A stretch of 64,000 nucleotides of DNA from Elymus sibiricus (taxonomy: Eukaryota; Streptophyta; Magnoliopsida; Poales; Poaceae), in NCBI GenBank assembly GCA_039707655.1, contig CM077666.1, forward strand, positions 238,978,166 through 239,042,165, in the 5' to 3' direction. The notes under the pieces were generated by a model. That model worked only from the letters and a program-made list of their open reading frames with translations. It did not search any database and was not told the DNA's origin. Both the position numbers and the translations under genes were made by a program. Position 1 is the stretch's first letter; each line of letters begins with the position of its first letter. Below, piece by piece: positions 49,785-63,552 of the stretch.

Positions 49785-51340
49785 CCGATGAAGATCAATG
49801 ACTTTCAACCAAGATGACCATCACCATGAGCATCTTCATGGCATAGTACATGATAACATCACAAATTTTGGAAATAACAAGGGTGTTAACATTGTGAGCA
49901 ATAATTCCACAAAAATATTGAAGATATGGTTAAAAAAAATAATTTTCCAATTTTCTAGTGCTATGCATGACTTTTTTTGTGAAGCAAGTGCCATTAACAA
50001 GATTGTAAATTGTGAACTTACAATTTTGTACTAAAGTATACCACATGGGATGCCAACTGCTAATTTTTCATGAATTTCAGAGTGATATTGCCATATTTCA
50101 TAGATTTATTGAATTTCTGGCGATTTACATCAAGTAATTCAAATTTTAACTACAAGTGTTCTCTAGTTTGGTCCAATAAATTCTAAAAAATCATTTTCAC
50201 CTTCCACGTTAGGAATATACGCAGTATCCACAAAGAAAACTCAATTACTCAACCATTATATATGATTACTCATCCATGCAATTTTGACAACACATCGAAA
50301 GAAATTAAAGAAAATGACAAAACGCTCAAAAATTGAAATCCTTTTGCATGGAGGCCTCTTATCTGCAATGGCTTGTGGGAAAAATAATAAACTGACAATG
50401 CCAGAAACTTAAAAAAAAACCTTCACAAACTAACCAATCTCTTATGAGGATCAATGACTTTCAACCAAGATGACCATGATCATGAGCATCTTCATGTCAT
50501 AGTACACGATGACATCACCATTTTTCGAAATAACAAGGGTGTTAACATTGTGAGCAATAATTCTACAAAAAGATTGAAGATTTGGTTACAAAAATATTTT
50601 TCCATTTTTAGAGTACCATGCATGACTTTTTTGTGAAGCAAGTGTCATAAATAAGATTGTAAATCATGCCATCACAATTTTTTCCTAAATCATACCACAT
50701 GGGATGCCAACTGCCAATTTTTCATGAATTTCAGAGTGATATTGTCGTAGTTCATTGATTTATTGAATTTCTGGCGATGTACATCAAGTAATTCAAATTT
50801 GAACTGCAAGTGTGCTCTAGTTTGGTCAAATAAATTCTGAAAAATCATTTTCACCTTCCACGTTAGGAATGTACGCAGTATCCACAAACAAAACTCAATT
50901 ACCCAACCATTCTATATGATTACTCATCCATGCACTTTTGACAACACATCGAAAGAAATTAAAGAAAATGAAAAAGGCTCAAAAATTGAAATCCTTTTGC
51001 ATGGAGGCCTCATATGTGCAATGGCTTGTGGGAAAAATAATAAGTTGACAATACCACAAACTTTTAAAAAAACCTTCACAAACTGACCTTTCTCCTATGA
51101 AGATCAATGACTTTCAACCAAGATGACCATCACCATGAGCGTCTTCATGGCATAGTACATGATAACATCACTATTTTTAGAAATAACAAGGGTGTTAACA
51201 TTGTGAGCAATAATTCCACAAAAGGATTGAAGATTTGGTTAAAAAAATAATTTTCCAATTTTCTAGTGTGATGCATGACTTTTTTTGTGAAGCAAGTGCC
51301 ATAAACAAGATTGTAAATTGTGCCCTTACAATTTTATCCT
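49785..51340. repeat. Three-monomer block, copy 2
   Basis: Matches copy 1 with the same private variants at about 49861, 50490 and 51173. The third monomer has diverged in its second half (GTGAAGCAAG instead of GTGAACCAAG). Confidence 0.7.
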
Positions 51341-52204
51341 AAGTATACCACATGGGATGCCAACTGCCAATTTTTCATGAATTTAAGAGTGATATTGCCA
51401 CATTTCATTGATTTATTGAATTTCTGGCGATTTACATCAAGCAGTTCAAATTTGAACTGCAAGTGCGCTCTAGTTTGGTCCAAATAAAATCTAAAAAATC
51501 ATTTTTAGCATCCACATTAGGAATGTAGAAAGTATCCACAAACTCAGTTACCCACGCATTATATATGATTACTCATCCATGCAATTTTGACAACACATCG
51601 AAAGAAATTAAAGAAAATGAAAAGGCAAAAAAATTGAAATCCTTTTGCATGGAGGCCTCTTATGTGCAATGGCTTGTGGGAAAAATAATAAACTGACAAT
51701 ACCACAAACTTTTTTAAAAAAGCTTCATAGACTGACCTTTCTCCTATGAAGATCAATGACTTTCAACCCAGAGGACCATGACCATGAGCATCTTCATGGC
51801 ATAATACATGATAACATCACTATTTTCAGAAATAACAAGGGTGTTAACATTGTGAGCAATAATTCCACAAAAAGATTGAAGATTTGGTTAAAAAAATAAT
51901 TTTCCAATTTTCTAGTGCTATGCATGACTTTTTTTGTGAAGCAAGTGCCATAAACAAGATTGTAAATTGTGCCCTTACAATTTTGTCCTAAAGTATACCA
52001 CATGGGATGCCAACTGCCAATTTTTCATAAATTTCAGAGTGATATTGCCATATTCCATTGATTTATTGAATTTCTGGCGATTTACATCAAGTAGTTCAAA
52101 TTTGAACTGCAAGTGTGCTCTAGTTTGGTCCAAATAAAATCTAAAAAATCATTTTTAGCATCCACATTAGGAATGTAGAAAGTATCCACAAACTCAGTTA
52201 CCCA

Positions 52205-53330
52205 CCCATTATATATGATTACTCATCCATGCAATTTTGACAACACATAGAAAGAAATTAAAGAAAATGAAAAGGCAAAAAAATTGAAATCCTTTTGCAT
52301 GGAGGCCTCTTATGTGCAATGGCTTGTGGGAAAAATAATAAACTGACAATACCACAAACTTTTAAAAAAACCTTCACAGACTGACCTTTTTCCTATGAAG
52401 ATCAATGACTTTCAACCAAGAGGACCATGACCATGAGCACCTTCATGGCATAGTACATGATGACATCACCATTTTTGGAAATAACAAGGGTGTTAACATT
52501 GTGAACAATAATTCCACAAAAAGATTGAAGATTTGGTAAAAAAATAATTTTCCAATTTTCTAGAGCTATGCATGACTATTTTTGTGAAGCAAGTGCCATA
52601 AATAAGATTGTAAATCTTGCCCTTACAATTTTGTCCTAAAGTATACCACATGGGATGCCAACTGCCAATTTTTCATAAATTTCAGAGTGATATTGCCATA
52701 TTTCATTGATTTATTGAATTTCTGGCGATTTACATCAAGTAATTCAAATTTGAACTGCAAGTGTGCTCTAGTTTGGTCCAACAAATTCTGAAAAATCATT
52801 TTCACCTTCCACGTTAGGAATGTCGGCAGTATCCACAAAGAAAACTCAATTACCCAACCATTACATATGATTACTCATCCATGCAATTTTGACAAAACAT
52901 GGAATGGAATTAAAGAAAATGCAAAAAAGGCTAAAAAATTGAAATCCTTTTGCATGGAGGCTTCCTATGTGCAATGGCTTGTTGGAAAAATGATAAACTC
53001 ACAATACCACAAACTTTCAAAAAAAAAAACCTTCACAAACTGACCTATCTCCTACGAGGATCAATAACTTTCAACCAAGATGACCATGACCATGAGCATC
53101 TTCATGGCATAGTACATGATAACATCACCATTTTGGGAAATAACAAGGGTGTTAACATTGTGAGCAATAATTCACAAAAAGATTGAAGATTTGGTTAAAA
53201 AAATAATTTGCCATTTTTCTAGTGCCATGCATGACTTTTTTGTGAAGCAAGTGCCATAAATAAGATTGTAAATCATGCCCTCACAATTTTGTCCTAAAGT
53301 ATACCACATGGCATGCCAACTGCCAATTTT
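52205..53330. repeat. Segmental duplicate of 56785-57910
   Basis: Shares rare variants with a region about 4.58 kb to the right: GAAAATGAAAAGGC near 52263, ACATGGAATGGAATTAAAG near 52897, and TATCTCCTACGAGG near 53046. The order is the same in both. Confidence 0.75.
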
Positions 53331-54079
53331 TCGTGAATTTCAGAGTGAAATAGCCATATTTCATTGATTTATTGAATTTCTGGCGATTTACATCAAGTAA
53401 TTCAAATTTGAACTGCAAGTGTGCTCTAGTTTGGTCCAATAAATTATGAAAAATCATTTTGACCTTCCACATTAGGAATGTACGTAGTATCCACAAAGAA
53501 AACTCAATTACCCACCCATTATATATGACTACTCATCCATGCAATTTTGATAACACATCGAAAGAAATTAAAGAAAATGAAAAAAGGCTCAAAAATTGAA
53601 ATCCTTTTGCATGGAGGCCTCTTATGTGCAATGGCTTGTGGGAAAAAATAATAAACAGACAATACCACAACCTTTTTAAAAAAAACTTCACAGACTGACC
53701 TTTCTCCTATGAAGATCAATGACTTTCAACCAAGAGGACCATGACCATGAGCATCTTCATGGCATAGTACATGATAACATCACCATTTTTGGAAATAACA
53801 AGGGTGTTAACATTGTGAGCAATAATTAAACAAAAATATTGTAGATTTGGTTTAAAAAATAAATTTTCCATTTTTCTTGTGCCATGCATGACTTTTTGTG
53901 TGAAGCAAGTGCCATAAATTAGATTGTAAATCGTTCCCTTACAATTTTCTCCTAAAGTATACGACATGGGATGCCAACTGCCTATTTTTTATGAATTTCA
54001 GAGTGATATTGCCATATTTCATAGATTTATTGAATTTCTGGCGATTTACATCAAGTAATTCAAATTTGAACTGCAAGTG

Positions 54080-55395
54080 TCCAATAAACTCTAAAAAATC
54101 ATTTTCACCTTCCATGTTAGGAATGTACGCAGTATCCACAAAGAAAACTCAATTACCCAGCCATTATATATGATTACTCGTCCACACAATTTTGACAACA
54201 CATCGAAAGAAATTAAAGAAAATGAAAAAAGGCTGAAAAATTGAAATCCTATTGCATGGAGGCCTCTTATGTGCAATGGATTGTGGGAAAAATAATAAAC
54301 TGACAATACCACAAACTTTTAAAAAAACCTTCACAAACTGACCTATCTCCGATGAAGATCAATGACTTTCAACCAAGATGACCATCACCATGAGCATCTT
54401 CATGGCATAGTACTTGATAACATCACTATTTTTGGAAATAACAAGGGTGTTAACATTGTGAGCAACAATTCCACAAAAAGATTGAAGATTTGGTTAAACA
54501 AATTAATTTTCCTCTTTTCTAGTGCTATGCATGACTTTTTTTGTGAAGCAAGTGCCATAAATAAGATTGTAAATCGTGCCCTTACAGTTTTGTCCTAAAG
54601 TATACCACATGGGATGCCAACTGCCAATTTTTCATGAATTTCAGAGTGATGTTGCCATATTTCATTGATTTATTGAATTTCTGGCGATTTACATCAAGTA
54701 ATTCAAATTTGAACTGCAAGTGTGCTCTAGTTTGGTCCAAATAAATTCGGAAAAATCATTTTTATCTTCCACATTAGGAATGTAGGAAGTATCCACAAAG
54801 AAAACTCAGTTACCCACCCATTATATATGATTACTCATCCATGCAATTTTGACAACACATCGAAAGAAACTAAAGAAAATGAAAAAGGCTCAAAAATTGA
54901 AATCCTATTGCATGGAGGCCTCTTATGGGCAATGGCTTCTGGGAAAAATAATAAACTGACAATACCACAAACTTTTTTAAAAAAACCTTCACAGACTGAC
55001 CTTTCTCCTATGAAGATCAACGACTTTCAACCCAGAGGACCATGACCATGAGCATCTTCATGGCATAGTACATGATAACATCACTATTTTCAGAAATAAC
55101 AAGGGTGTTAACATTGTGAGCAATAATTCCACAAAAAGATTGAAGATTTGGTTAAAAAAATAATTTTCCAATTTTCTAGTGCTATGCATGACTTTTTTTG
55201 TGAAGCAAGTGTCATAAACAAGATTGTAAATTGTGCCCTTACAATTTGGTCCTAAAGTATACCACATGGGATGCCAACTGCCAATTTTTCATAAATTTCA
55301 GAGTGATATTGCCATATTCCATTGATTTATTGAATTTCTGACGATTTACATCAAGTAATTCAAATTCGAACTGCAAGTCTGCTCTAGTTTGGTCC
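54080..55395. repeat. Dimer tandem duplication, copy 1
   Basis: Two monomers matching 55396-56712 at an offset of about 1314-1316 bp. Private marks are ACTCGTCCACACAATTTTG (54176), GGTTAAACAAATTAATT (about 54491), GAGTGATGTTGCC (about 54644) and GAAACTAAAG (about 54865). Confidence 0.88.
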
Positions 55396-56712
55396 AAATA
55401 AACTCTAAAAAATCATTTTCACCTTCCACATTAGGAATGTACGCAGTATCCACAAAGAAAACTCAATTACCCAGCCATTATATATGATTACTCGTCCACA
55501 CAATTTTGACAACACATCGAAAGAAATTAAAGAAAATGAAAAAAGGCTGAAAAATTGAAATCCTATTGCATGGAGGCCTCTTATGTGCAATGGATTGTGG
55601 GAAAAATAATAAACTGACAATACCACAAACTTTTAAAAAAACCTTCACAAACTGACCTATCTCCGATGAAGATCAATGACTTTCAACCAAGATGACCATC
55701 ACCATGAGCATCTTCATGGCATAGTACTTGATAACATCACTATTTTTGGAAATAACAAGGGTGTTAACATTGTGAGCAACAATTCCACAAAAAGATTGAA
55801 GATTTGGTTAAACAAATTAATTTTCCTCTTTTCTAGTGCTATGCATGACTTTTTTTGTGAAGCAAGTGCCATAAATAAGATTGTAAATCGTGCCCTTACA
55901 GTTTTGTCCTAAAGTATACCACATGGGATGCCAACTGCCAATTTTTCATGAATTTCAGAGTGATGTTGCCATATTTCATTGATTTATTGAATTTCTGGCG
56001 ATTTACATCAAGTAATTCAAATTTGAACTGCAAGTGTGCTCTAGTTTGGTCCAAATAAATTCGGAAAAATCATTTTTATCTTCCACATTAGGAATGTAGG
56101 AAGTATCCACAAAGAAAACTCAGTTACCCACCCATTATATATGATTACTCATCCATGCAATTTTGACAAAACATCGAAAGAAACTAAAGAAAATGAAAAA
56201 AGGCTCAAAAATTGAAATCCTATTGCATGGAGGCCTCTTATGGGCAATGGCTTCTGGGAAAAATAATAAACTGACAATACCACAAACTTTTTTAAAAAAA
56301 CCTTCACAGACTAACCTTTCTCCTATGAAGATCAATGACTTTCAACCCAGAGGACCATGACCATGAGCATCTTCATGGCATAGTACATGATAACATCACT
56401 ATTTTCAGAAATAACAAGGGTGTTAACATTGTGAGCAATAATTCCACAAAAAGATTGAAGATTTGGTTAAAAAAATAATTTTCCAATTTTCTAGTGCTAT
56501 GCATGACTTTTTTTGTGAAGCAAGTGTCATAAACAAGATTGTAAATTGTGCCCTTACAATTTGGTCCTAAAGTATACCACATGGGATGCCAACTGCCAAT
56601 TTTTCATAAATTTCAGAGTGATATTGCCATATTCCATTGATTTATTGAATTTCTGACGATTTACATCAAGTAATTCAAATTCGAACTGCAAGTGTGCTCT
56701 AGTTTGGTCCAA
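55396..56712. repeat. Dimer tandem duplication, copy 2
   Basis: Near-identical to copy 1; the 78-codon frames at 54362 and 55676 translate identically. The identity ends near 56712 where AAATAAAATCTAAAAATC replaces AAATAAACTCTAAAAAATC. This is the freshest duplication seen in array II. Confidence 0.88.
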
Positions 56713-56784
56713 ATAAAATCTAAAAATCATTTTTAGCATCCACATTAGGAATGTAGAAAGTATCCACAAACTCAGTTACCCACG

Positions 56785-57910
56785 CATTATATATGATTAC
56801 TCATCCATGCAATTTTGACAACACATCGAAAGAAATTAAAGAAAATGAAAAGGCAAAAAAATTGAAATCCTTTTGCATGGAGGCCTCTTATGTGCAATGG
56901 CTTGTGGGAAAAATAATAAACTGACAATACCGCAAACTTTAAAAAAAACCTTCACAGACTGACCTTTTTCCTATGAAGATCAATGACTTTCAACCAATAG
57001 GACCATGACCATGAGCATCTTCATGGCATAGTACATGATGACATCGCCATTTTTGGAAATAACAAGGGGTTAACATTGTGAACAATAATTCCACAAAAAG
57101 ATTGAAGATTTGGTTAAAAAAATAATTTTCCTATTTTCTAGTGCTATGCATGACTATTTTTGTGAAGCAAGTGCCATAAATAAGATTGTAAATCTTGCCC
57201 TTACAATTTTGTCCTAAAGTATACCACATGGGATGCCAACTGCCAATTTTTCATAAATTTCAGAGTGATATTGCCATATTTCATTGATTTATTGAATTTC
57301 TGGCGATTTACATCCAGTAATTCAAATTTGAACTGCAAGTGTGCTCTAGTTTGGTCCAACAAATTCTGAAAAATCATTTTCACCTTCCACGTTAGGAATG
57401 TCAGCAGTATCCACAAAGAAAACTCAATTACCCAACCATTATATATGATTACTCATCCATGCAATTTTGACAAAACATGGAATGGAATTAAAGAAAATGC
57501 AACAAAGGCTCAAAAATTGAAATCCTTTTGCATGGAGGCTTCCTATGTGCAATGGCTTGTTGGAAAAATGATAAACTCACAATACCACAAACTTTCAAAA
57601 AAAAACCTTCACAAACTGACCTATCTCCTACGAGGATCAATGACTTTCAACCAAGATGACCATGAAGATGAGCATCTTCATGGCATAGTACATGAAAACA
57701 TCACCATTTTGGGAAATAACAAGGGTGTTAACATTGTGAGCAATAATTCACAAAAAGATTGAAGATTTGGTTAATTTTTTTTTCCATTTTTCTAGTGCCA
57801 TGCATGACTTTTTTGTGAAGCAAGTGCCATAAATAAGATTGTAAATCGTGCCCTCACAATTTTGTCCTAAAGTATACCACATGGCATGCCAACTGCCAAT
57901 TTTTCTTGAA
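56785..57910. repeat. Segmental duplicate of 52205-53330
   Basis: Same rare variants at about 56844, 57474 and 57625. It lies directly after the dimer duplication, so the dimer and this block were probably shaped by successive unequal exchanges. Confidence 0.75.
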
Positions 57911-58290
57911 TTTCAGAGTGATATTGCCTTATTTCAATGATTTATTGAACTTATGGCGATTTACATCAAGTAATTCAAATTTGAACTTCAAGTGTGCTCT
58001 AGTTTGGTCCAATAAATTTTGAAAAATCATTTTCACCTTCCACATTAGGAATGTAGGTAGTATCCATAAAGAAAACTCAGTTACCCACCCATTATATATG
58101 ATTAATCATCCATGCAATTTTGACAACACATCAAAAGAAATTAAAGAAAATGAAAAAAGGCTCAAAAATTGAAATCCTTTTGCATGGAGGCCTCATATGT
58201 GCAGTGGCTTGTGGGAAAAATAATAAACTGACAATACCACAAACTTAAAAAAAAAACCTTCACAAACTGACCTATCTCCTATTAATATCA

Positions 58291-58466
58291 ATGACTTTCG
58301 ACCATGATGATCATGACCATGAGCATCTTCATGGCATAGTACATAATAACATCACCATTTTTAGAAATAACAAGGGTGTTAACATTCCGAGCAATAATTC
58401 CACGGAAAGATTGAAGATTTGGTTAAAAAAACCTTCACAGACTGACCTTTCTCCTATGAAGATCAA
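58291..58466. repeat. Shortest monomer remnant (about 176 bp)
   Basis: The unit runs normally to GAAGATTTGGTT, then an A-tract, then AACCTTCACAGACTGACC of the next unit. About 480 bp is missing. Both parents have an A-run at this place, so exchange or deletion took place between A-tracts. Confidence 0.88.
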
Positions 58467-59756
58467 GGAGTTTCAACCAAGAGGACCATGACCATGAGTA
58501 TCTTCATGGCATAGTACATGATAACATCACCATTTTTGGAAATAACAAGGGTGTTAACATTGTGAGCAATAATTCCACAAAAAGATTGAAGAATTGTGTA
58601 AAAAAATAATTTTCCATTTTTCTAGTGCCACGCATGACCTTTTTTGGGAAGCAAGTGCCATAAATAAGATTATAAATCGTGCCCTTACAATTTTTTCCTA
58701 AAGTATACCACATGGGATGCCAACTGCCAATTTTTCATGAATTTCAGAGTGTTATTGCTATACTTTATTGATTTATTGAATTTCTGGCTATTTACATCAA
58801 GTAATTCAAATTTGAACTACAAGTGTGCTCTAGTTTGGTCCAAAAAATTCTGAAAAATCATTTTCACATTCCACATTAGGAATTTAGGCAGTATCCACAA
58901 AGAAAACTCAGTTACCAACCCATTATATACGATTACTCATCCATGCAATTTTGACAACACATCGAAAGAAATTAAAGAAAATGAAAAAAGGAGCAAAAAT
59001 TGAAATCCTTTTGCATGGAGGCCTCTTATGTGCAATGGCTTGTGGGAAAAATAATAAGCTGACAATACCACAAACTTAAAAAAAAAACTTCACAAACTAA
59101 CCTATCTCTTATGAGGATCAACGACTTTCAACCAAGATGACCATGACCATGACCATGAGCATCTTCATGGCATAGTACACGATAACATCACCATTTTTCG
59201 AAATAACAAGGGTGTTAACATTGTGTGCAATAATTCTACAAAAAGATTGAAGATTTGGTTACAAAAATATTTTTCCATTTTTATAGTGCCATGCATGACT
59301 TTTTTGTCCTAAATCATTCCCTCACAATTTTGTCCTAAATCATACCACATGGGATGCCAACTGCCAATTTTTCATGAATTTCAGAGTGATATTGCCGTAG
59401 TTCATTGATTTATTGAATTTCTTGCGATTTACATGAAGTAATTCAAATTTGAACTGCAAGTGTGCTCTAGTTTGGTCCAATAAATTCTGAAAAATCATTT
59501 TCACCTTCCACGTTAGGAATGTACGCAGTATCCACAAAGAAAACTCAACTACCCAACAATTATATATGATTACTCATCCATGCAATTTTGACAACACATG
59601 GAAAGAAATTAAAGAAAATGAAAAAGGCTCAAAAATTGAAATCCTTTTGCATGGAGGCCTCTTATGTGCAATGGCTTGTGGGAAAAATAATAAACAGACA
59701 ATACCAGAAACTTTTAAAAAAACCTTCACAAACTGACCTATCTCCAGTGAAGATCA

Positions 59757-60273
59757 ATGACTTTCAACCAAGATGACCATCACCATGAGCATCTTCATGG
59801 CATAGTACATGATAACATCACCATTTTTGGAAATAACAAGGGTGTGAACATTGTGACCAATAATTCCACAAAAAGATTGAAGATTTGGTTAAAAAAATTA
59901 ATTTTCCATTTTTCTAGTGTTATGCATGACTTTTTTTGTGAAGCAATTGCCATAAATAAGATTGTAAATCGTGTCCTTACAATTTTGTCCTAAAGTATAC
60001 CACATGGGATGCCAACTGCCAATTTTTCATGAATTTCCGAGTGATATTGCCATATTTCATTGATTTATTGAATTTCTGGCGATTTACATCAAACAATGCA
60101 ATTTTGACAACACATCGAAAGAAATTAAAAAAAAAGAAAAAAGGCACAAAAATTGAAATCCTTTTGCATGGAGGCCTCTTATGTGCAATGGCTTGTGGGA
60201 AAAATAATAAACTGACAATACCAAAAACTTTTAAAAAAACCTTCACAAACTGACCTATCTCCGATGAAGATCA
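59757..60273. repeat. Truncated monomer, 517-518 bp type, third occurrence
   Basis: Joint CATCAAACAATGCAATTTTG at about 60088, one base different from the other two copies. Flanking monomers (59757, 60274, 60929) again match the order at 27523-28695. Confidence 0.88.
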
Positions 60274-63200
60274 ATGGCTTTCAACCAAGATGACCATCAC
60301 TATGAGCATCTTCATGGCATAGTACATGATGACATCACTATTTTTGGAAATAACAAGGGTGTTAACATCGTGAGCAATAATTCCACAAAAATATTGAAGA
60401 TTTGGTTAAAAAAATTAATTTTCCATTATTCTAGTGCTATGCATGACCTTTTTGTGAAGCAAGTGCCATAAATAAGATTGTAAATCATGCCCTCACAAAT
60501 TTGTCCTAAAGTATACCACATGGGATGCCAACTCCCAATTTTTCATGAATAACAGAGTGATATTGCCATATTTCATTGATTTATTGAATTTCTGGTGATT
60601 TACATCAAGTAATTCAAATTTGAACAGCAAGTGTGCTCTAGTTTGGTCCAATAAACTCTGAAAAATCATTTTCACCTTCCACGTTAGGAATGTACGCAGT
60701 ATCCACAAAGAAAACTCAATTACCCAGCCATTATATATGATTAGTCATCCATGCAATTTTAACAACACATCGAAGGAAATTAAAGAAAGTGAAAAAAGGC
60801 TCAAAAATTGAAATCCTTTTTCATGGAGGCCTCTTATGTGCAATGGCTTGTGGGAAAAATAATAAACTGACAATACTACAAACTTTTAAAAAAACCTTCA
60901 CAAACTGACCTATCTCCGATGAAGATCAATGACTTTCAACCAAGATGACCATCACCATGAGCATCTTCATGGCATAGTACATGATAACATCACTATTTTT
61001 GGAAATAACAAGGGTGTTAACATTGTGAGCAATAATTTCACAAAAAGATTGAAGATTTGGTTAAAAAAAATTAATTTTCCTTTTTTTCTAGTACTATACA
61101 TGGCGTTTTTTGTGAACCAAGTGCCATAAACAAGACTGTAAATTGTGCCCTTACAATTTTGTCCTAAAGTATACCACATGGGATGCCAACTGCCAATTTT
61201 TCATGAATTTTAGAGTGATATTGCCATATTTCATAGATTTATTGAATTTCTGGCGATTTACATCAAGTAATTCAAATTTGAACTGCAAGTGTGCTCTAGT
61301 TTGGTCCAATAAATTCTAAAAAATCATTTTCACCTTCAGCGTTAGGAATGTACGCAGTATCCACAAAGAAAACTCACTTACCCAACCATTATATATGATT
61401 TCTCATCCTTGCAATTTTGACAACACATCGAAAGAAATTAAAGAAAATGAAAAAAGGCTCAAAAATTGAAATCCTTTTGCATGGAGGCCTCTTATGTGCA
61501 GTGGCTTGTGGGAAAAATAATAAACTGACAATACCAGAAACTTAAAAAAAAACCTTCACAAACTGACCTATCTCCGATGAAGATTATCGACTTTCAACCA
61601 TGATGACCATCACCATGAGCATCTTCATGGCATAGTACATGATAACATCACAATTTTTGGAAATAACAAGGGTGTTAACATTGTGAGCAATAATTCCACA
61701 AAAAGATTGAAGATTTGGTTAAAAATAATAATTTTCCAATTTTCTAGTGCTATGCATGACTTTTTTTGTGAAGCAAGTGCCTTTAAAAAGATTGTAAATT
61801 GTGTACTTACAATTTTGTCCTAAAGTATACCACATGGGATGCCAACTGCTAATTTTTCATGAATTTCAGAGTGATATTGCCAGATTTCATAGATTTATTG
61901 AATTTCTGGCGATTTACATCAAGTAATTCAAATTTGAACTTCAAGTGTTCTATAGTTTGGTCCAATAAATTCTGAAAAATCATTTTCACCTTCCACGTTA
62001 GGAATGTACGCAGTATCCACAAAGAAAACTCAATTACTCAACCATTATATATGATTACTCATCCATGCAATTTTGAGAACACATCGAAAGAAATTAAAGA
62101 AAATGACAAAACGCTCAAAAATTGAAATCCTTTTGCATGGAGGCCTCTTATCTGCAATGGCTTGTGGGAAAAATAATAAACAGACAATACCACAACCTTT
62201 TTAAAAAAAACTTCACAGACTGACCTTTCTCCTATGAAGATCAATGACTTTCAACCAAGAGGACCATGACCATGAGCATCTTCATGGCATAGTACATGAT
62301 AACATCACTATTTTCAGAAATAACAAGGGTGTTAACATTGTGAGCAATAATTCCACAAAAAGATTGAAGATTTGGTTAAAAAAATAATTTTCCAATTTTC
62401 TAGTGCTATGCATGACTTTTTTTGTGAAGCAAGTGCCATAAACAAGATTGTAAATTGTGCCCTTACAATTTTGTCCTAAAGTATACCACATGGGATGCCA
62501 ACTGCCAATTTTTCATGAATTTCAGAGTGATATTGCCATATTTAATTGATTTATTTTCTGGTGATTTACATCAAGTAATTCAAATTTGAACTGCAAGTGT
62601 GCTCTAGTTTGGTCCAATAAATTCTGAAAAATCATTTTCATCTTCCATGTTAGGAATGTACGCAGTGTCCACAAAGAAAACTCAATTACTCAACCATTAT
62701 ATATGATTACTCATCCATGCAATTTTGACAACACATCGAAAGAAATAAAAGAAAATGAAAAATGGCTCAAAAATTGAAATCCTTTTGCATGGAGGCCTCT
62801 TATGTGCAATGACTTGTGGGAAAAATAATAAACTGACAATATCACAAACTTTTAAAAAAACCTTCACAAACTGACCTATCTCCGATGAAGATCAATGACT
62901 TTCAACCAAGATGACCATCACCATGAGCATCTTCATGGCATAGTACATGATAACATCACCATTTTTGGAAATAACAAGGGTGTTAACATTGTGAGCAGTA
63001 ATTCCACAAAAAGATTGAAGATTTGGTTAAAAAAATTAATTTCCCTTGTTTCTAGTGCTATGCATGACTTTTTTTGTGAAGCAAGTGCCATAAATAAGAT
63101 TGTAAATCGTGCCCTTACAATTTTGTCCTAAAGTATACCACATGGGATGCCAACTGCTAATTTTTCATGAATTTTAGAGTGATATTGCCATATTTCATTG

Positions 63201-63552
63201 ATTTATTGAATTTCTGGCGATTTACATCAAGTAATTCAAATTTGAACTGCAAGTGTCCTCTAGTTTAGTCCAAATAAATTCTGAAAAATCATTTTTATCT
63301 TCCACCTTAGGAATGTAGGAAGTATCCACAAAGAAAACTCAGTTACCATACCAATATATATGATTACTCATCCATGCAATTTTCATAACACATCAAAAGA
63401 AATTAAAGAAAATGAAAAAAAGGCTCAAAAATTGAAATCCTTTTGCATGGAGGCCTCTTATGTGCAGTGGCTTGTGGGAAAAATAATAAACTGACCATAC
63501 CACAAACTTTAAAAAAAAACTTCACAAACTGACTTATCTCCGATGAAGATCA

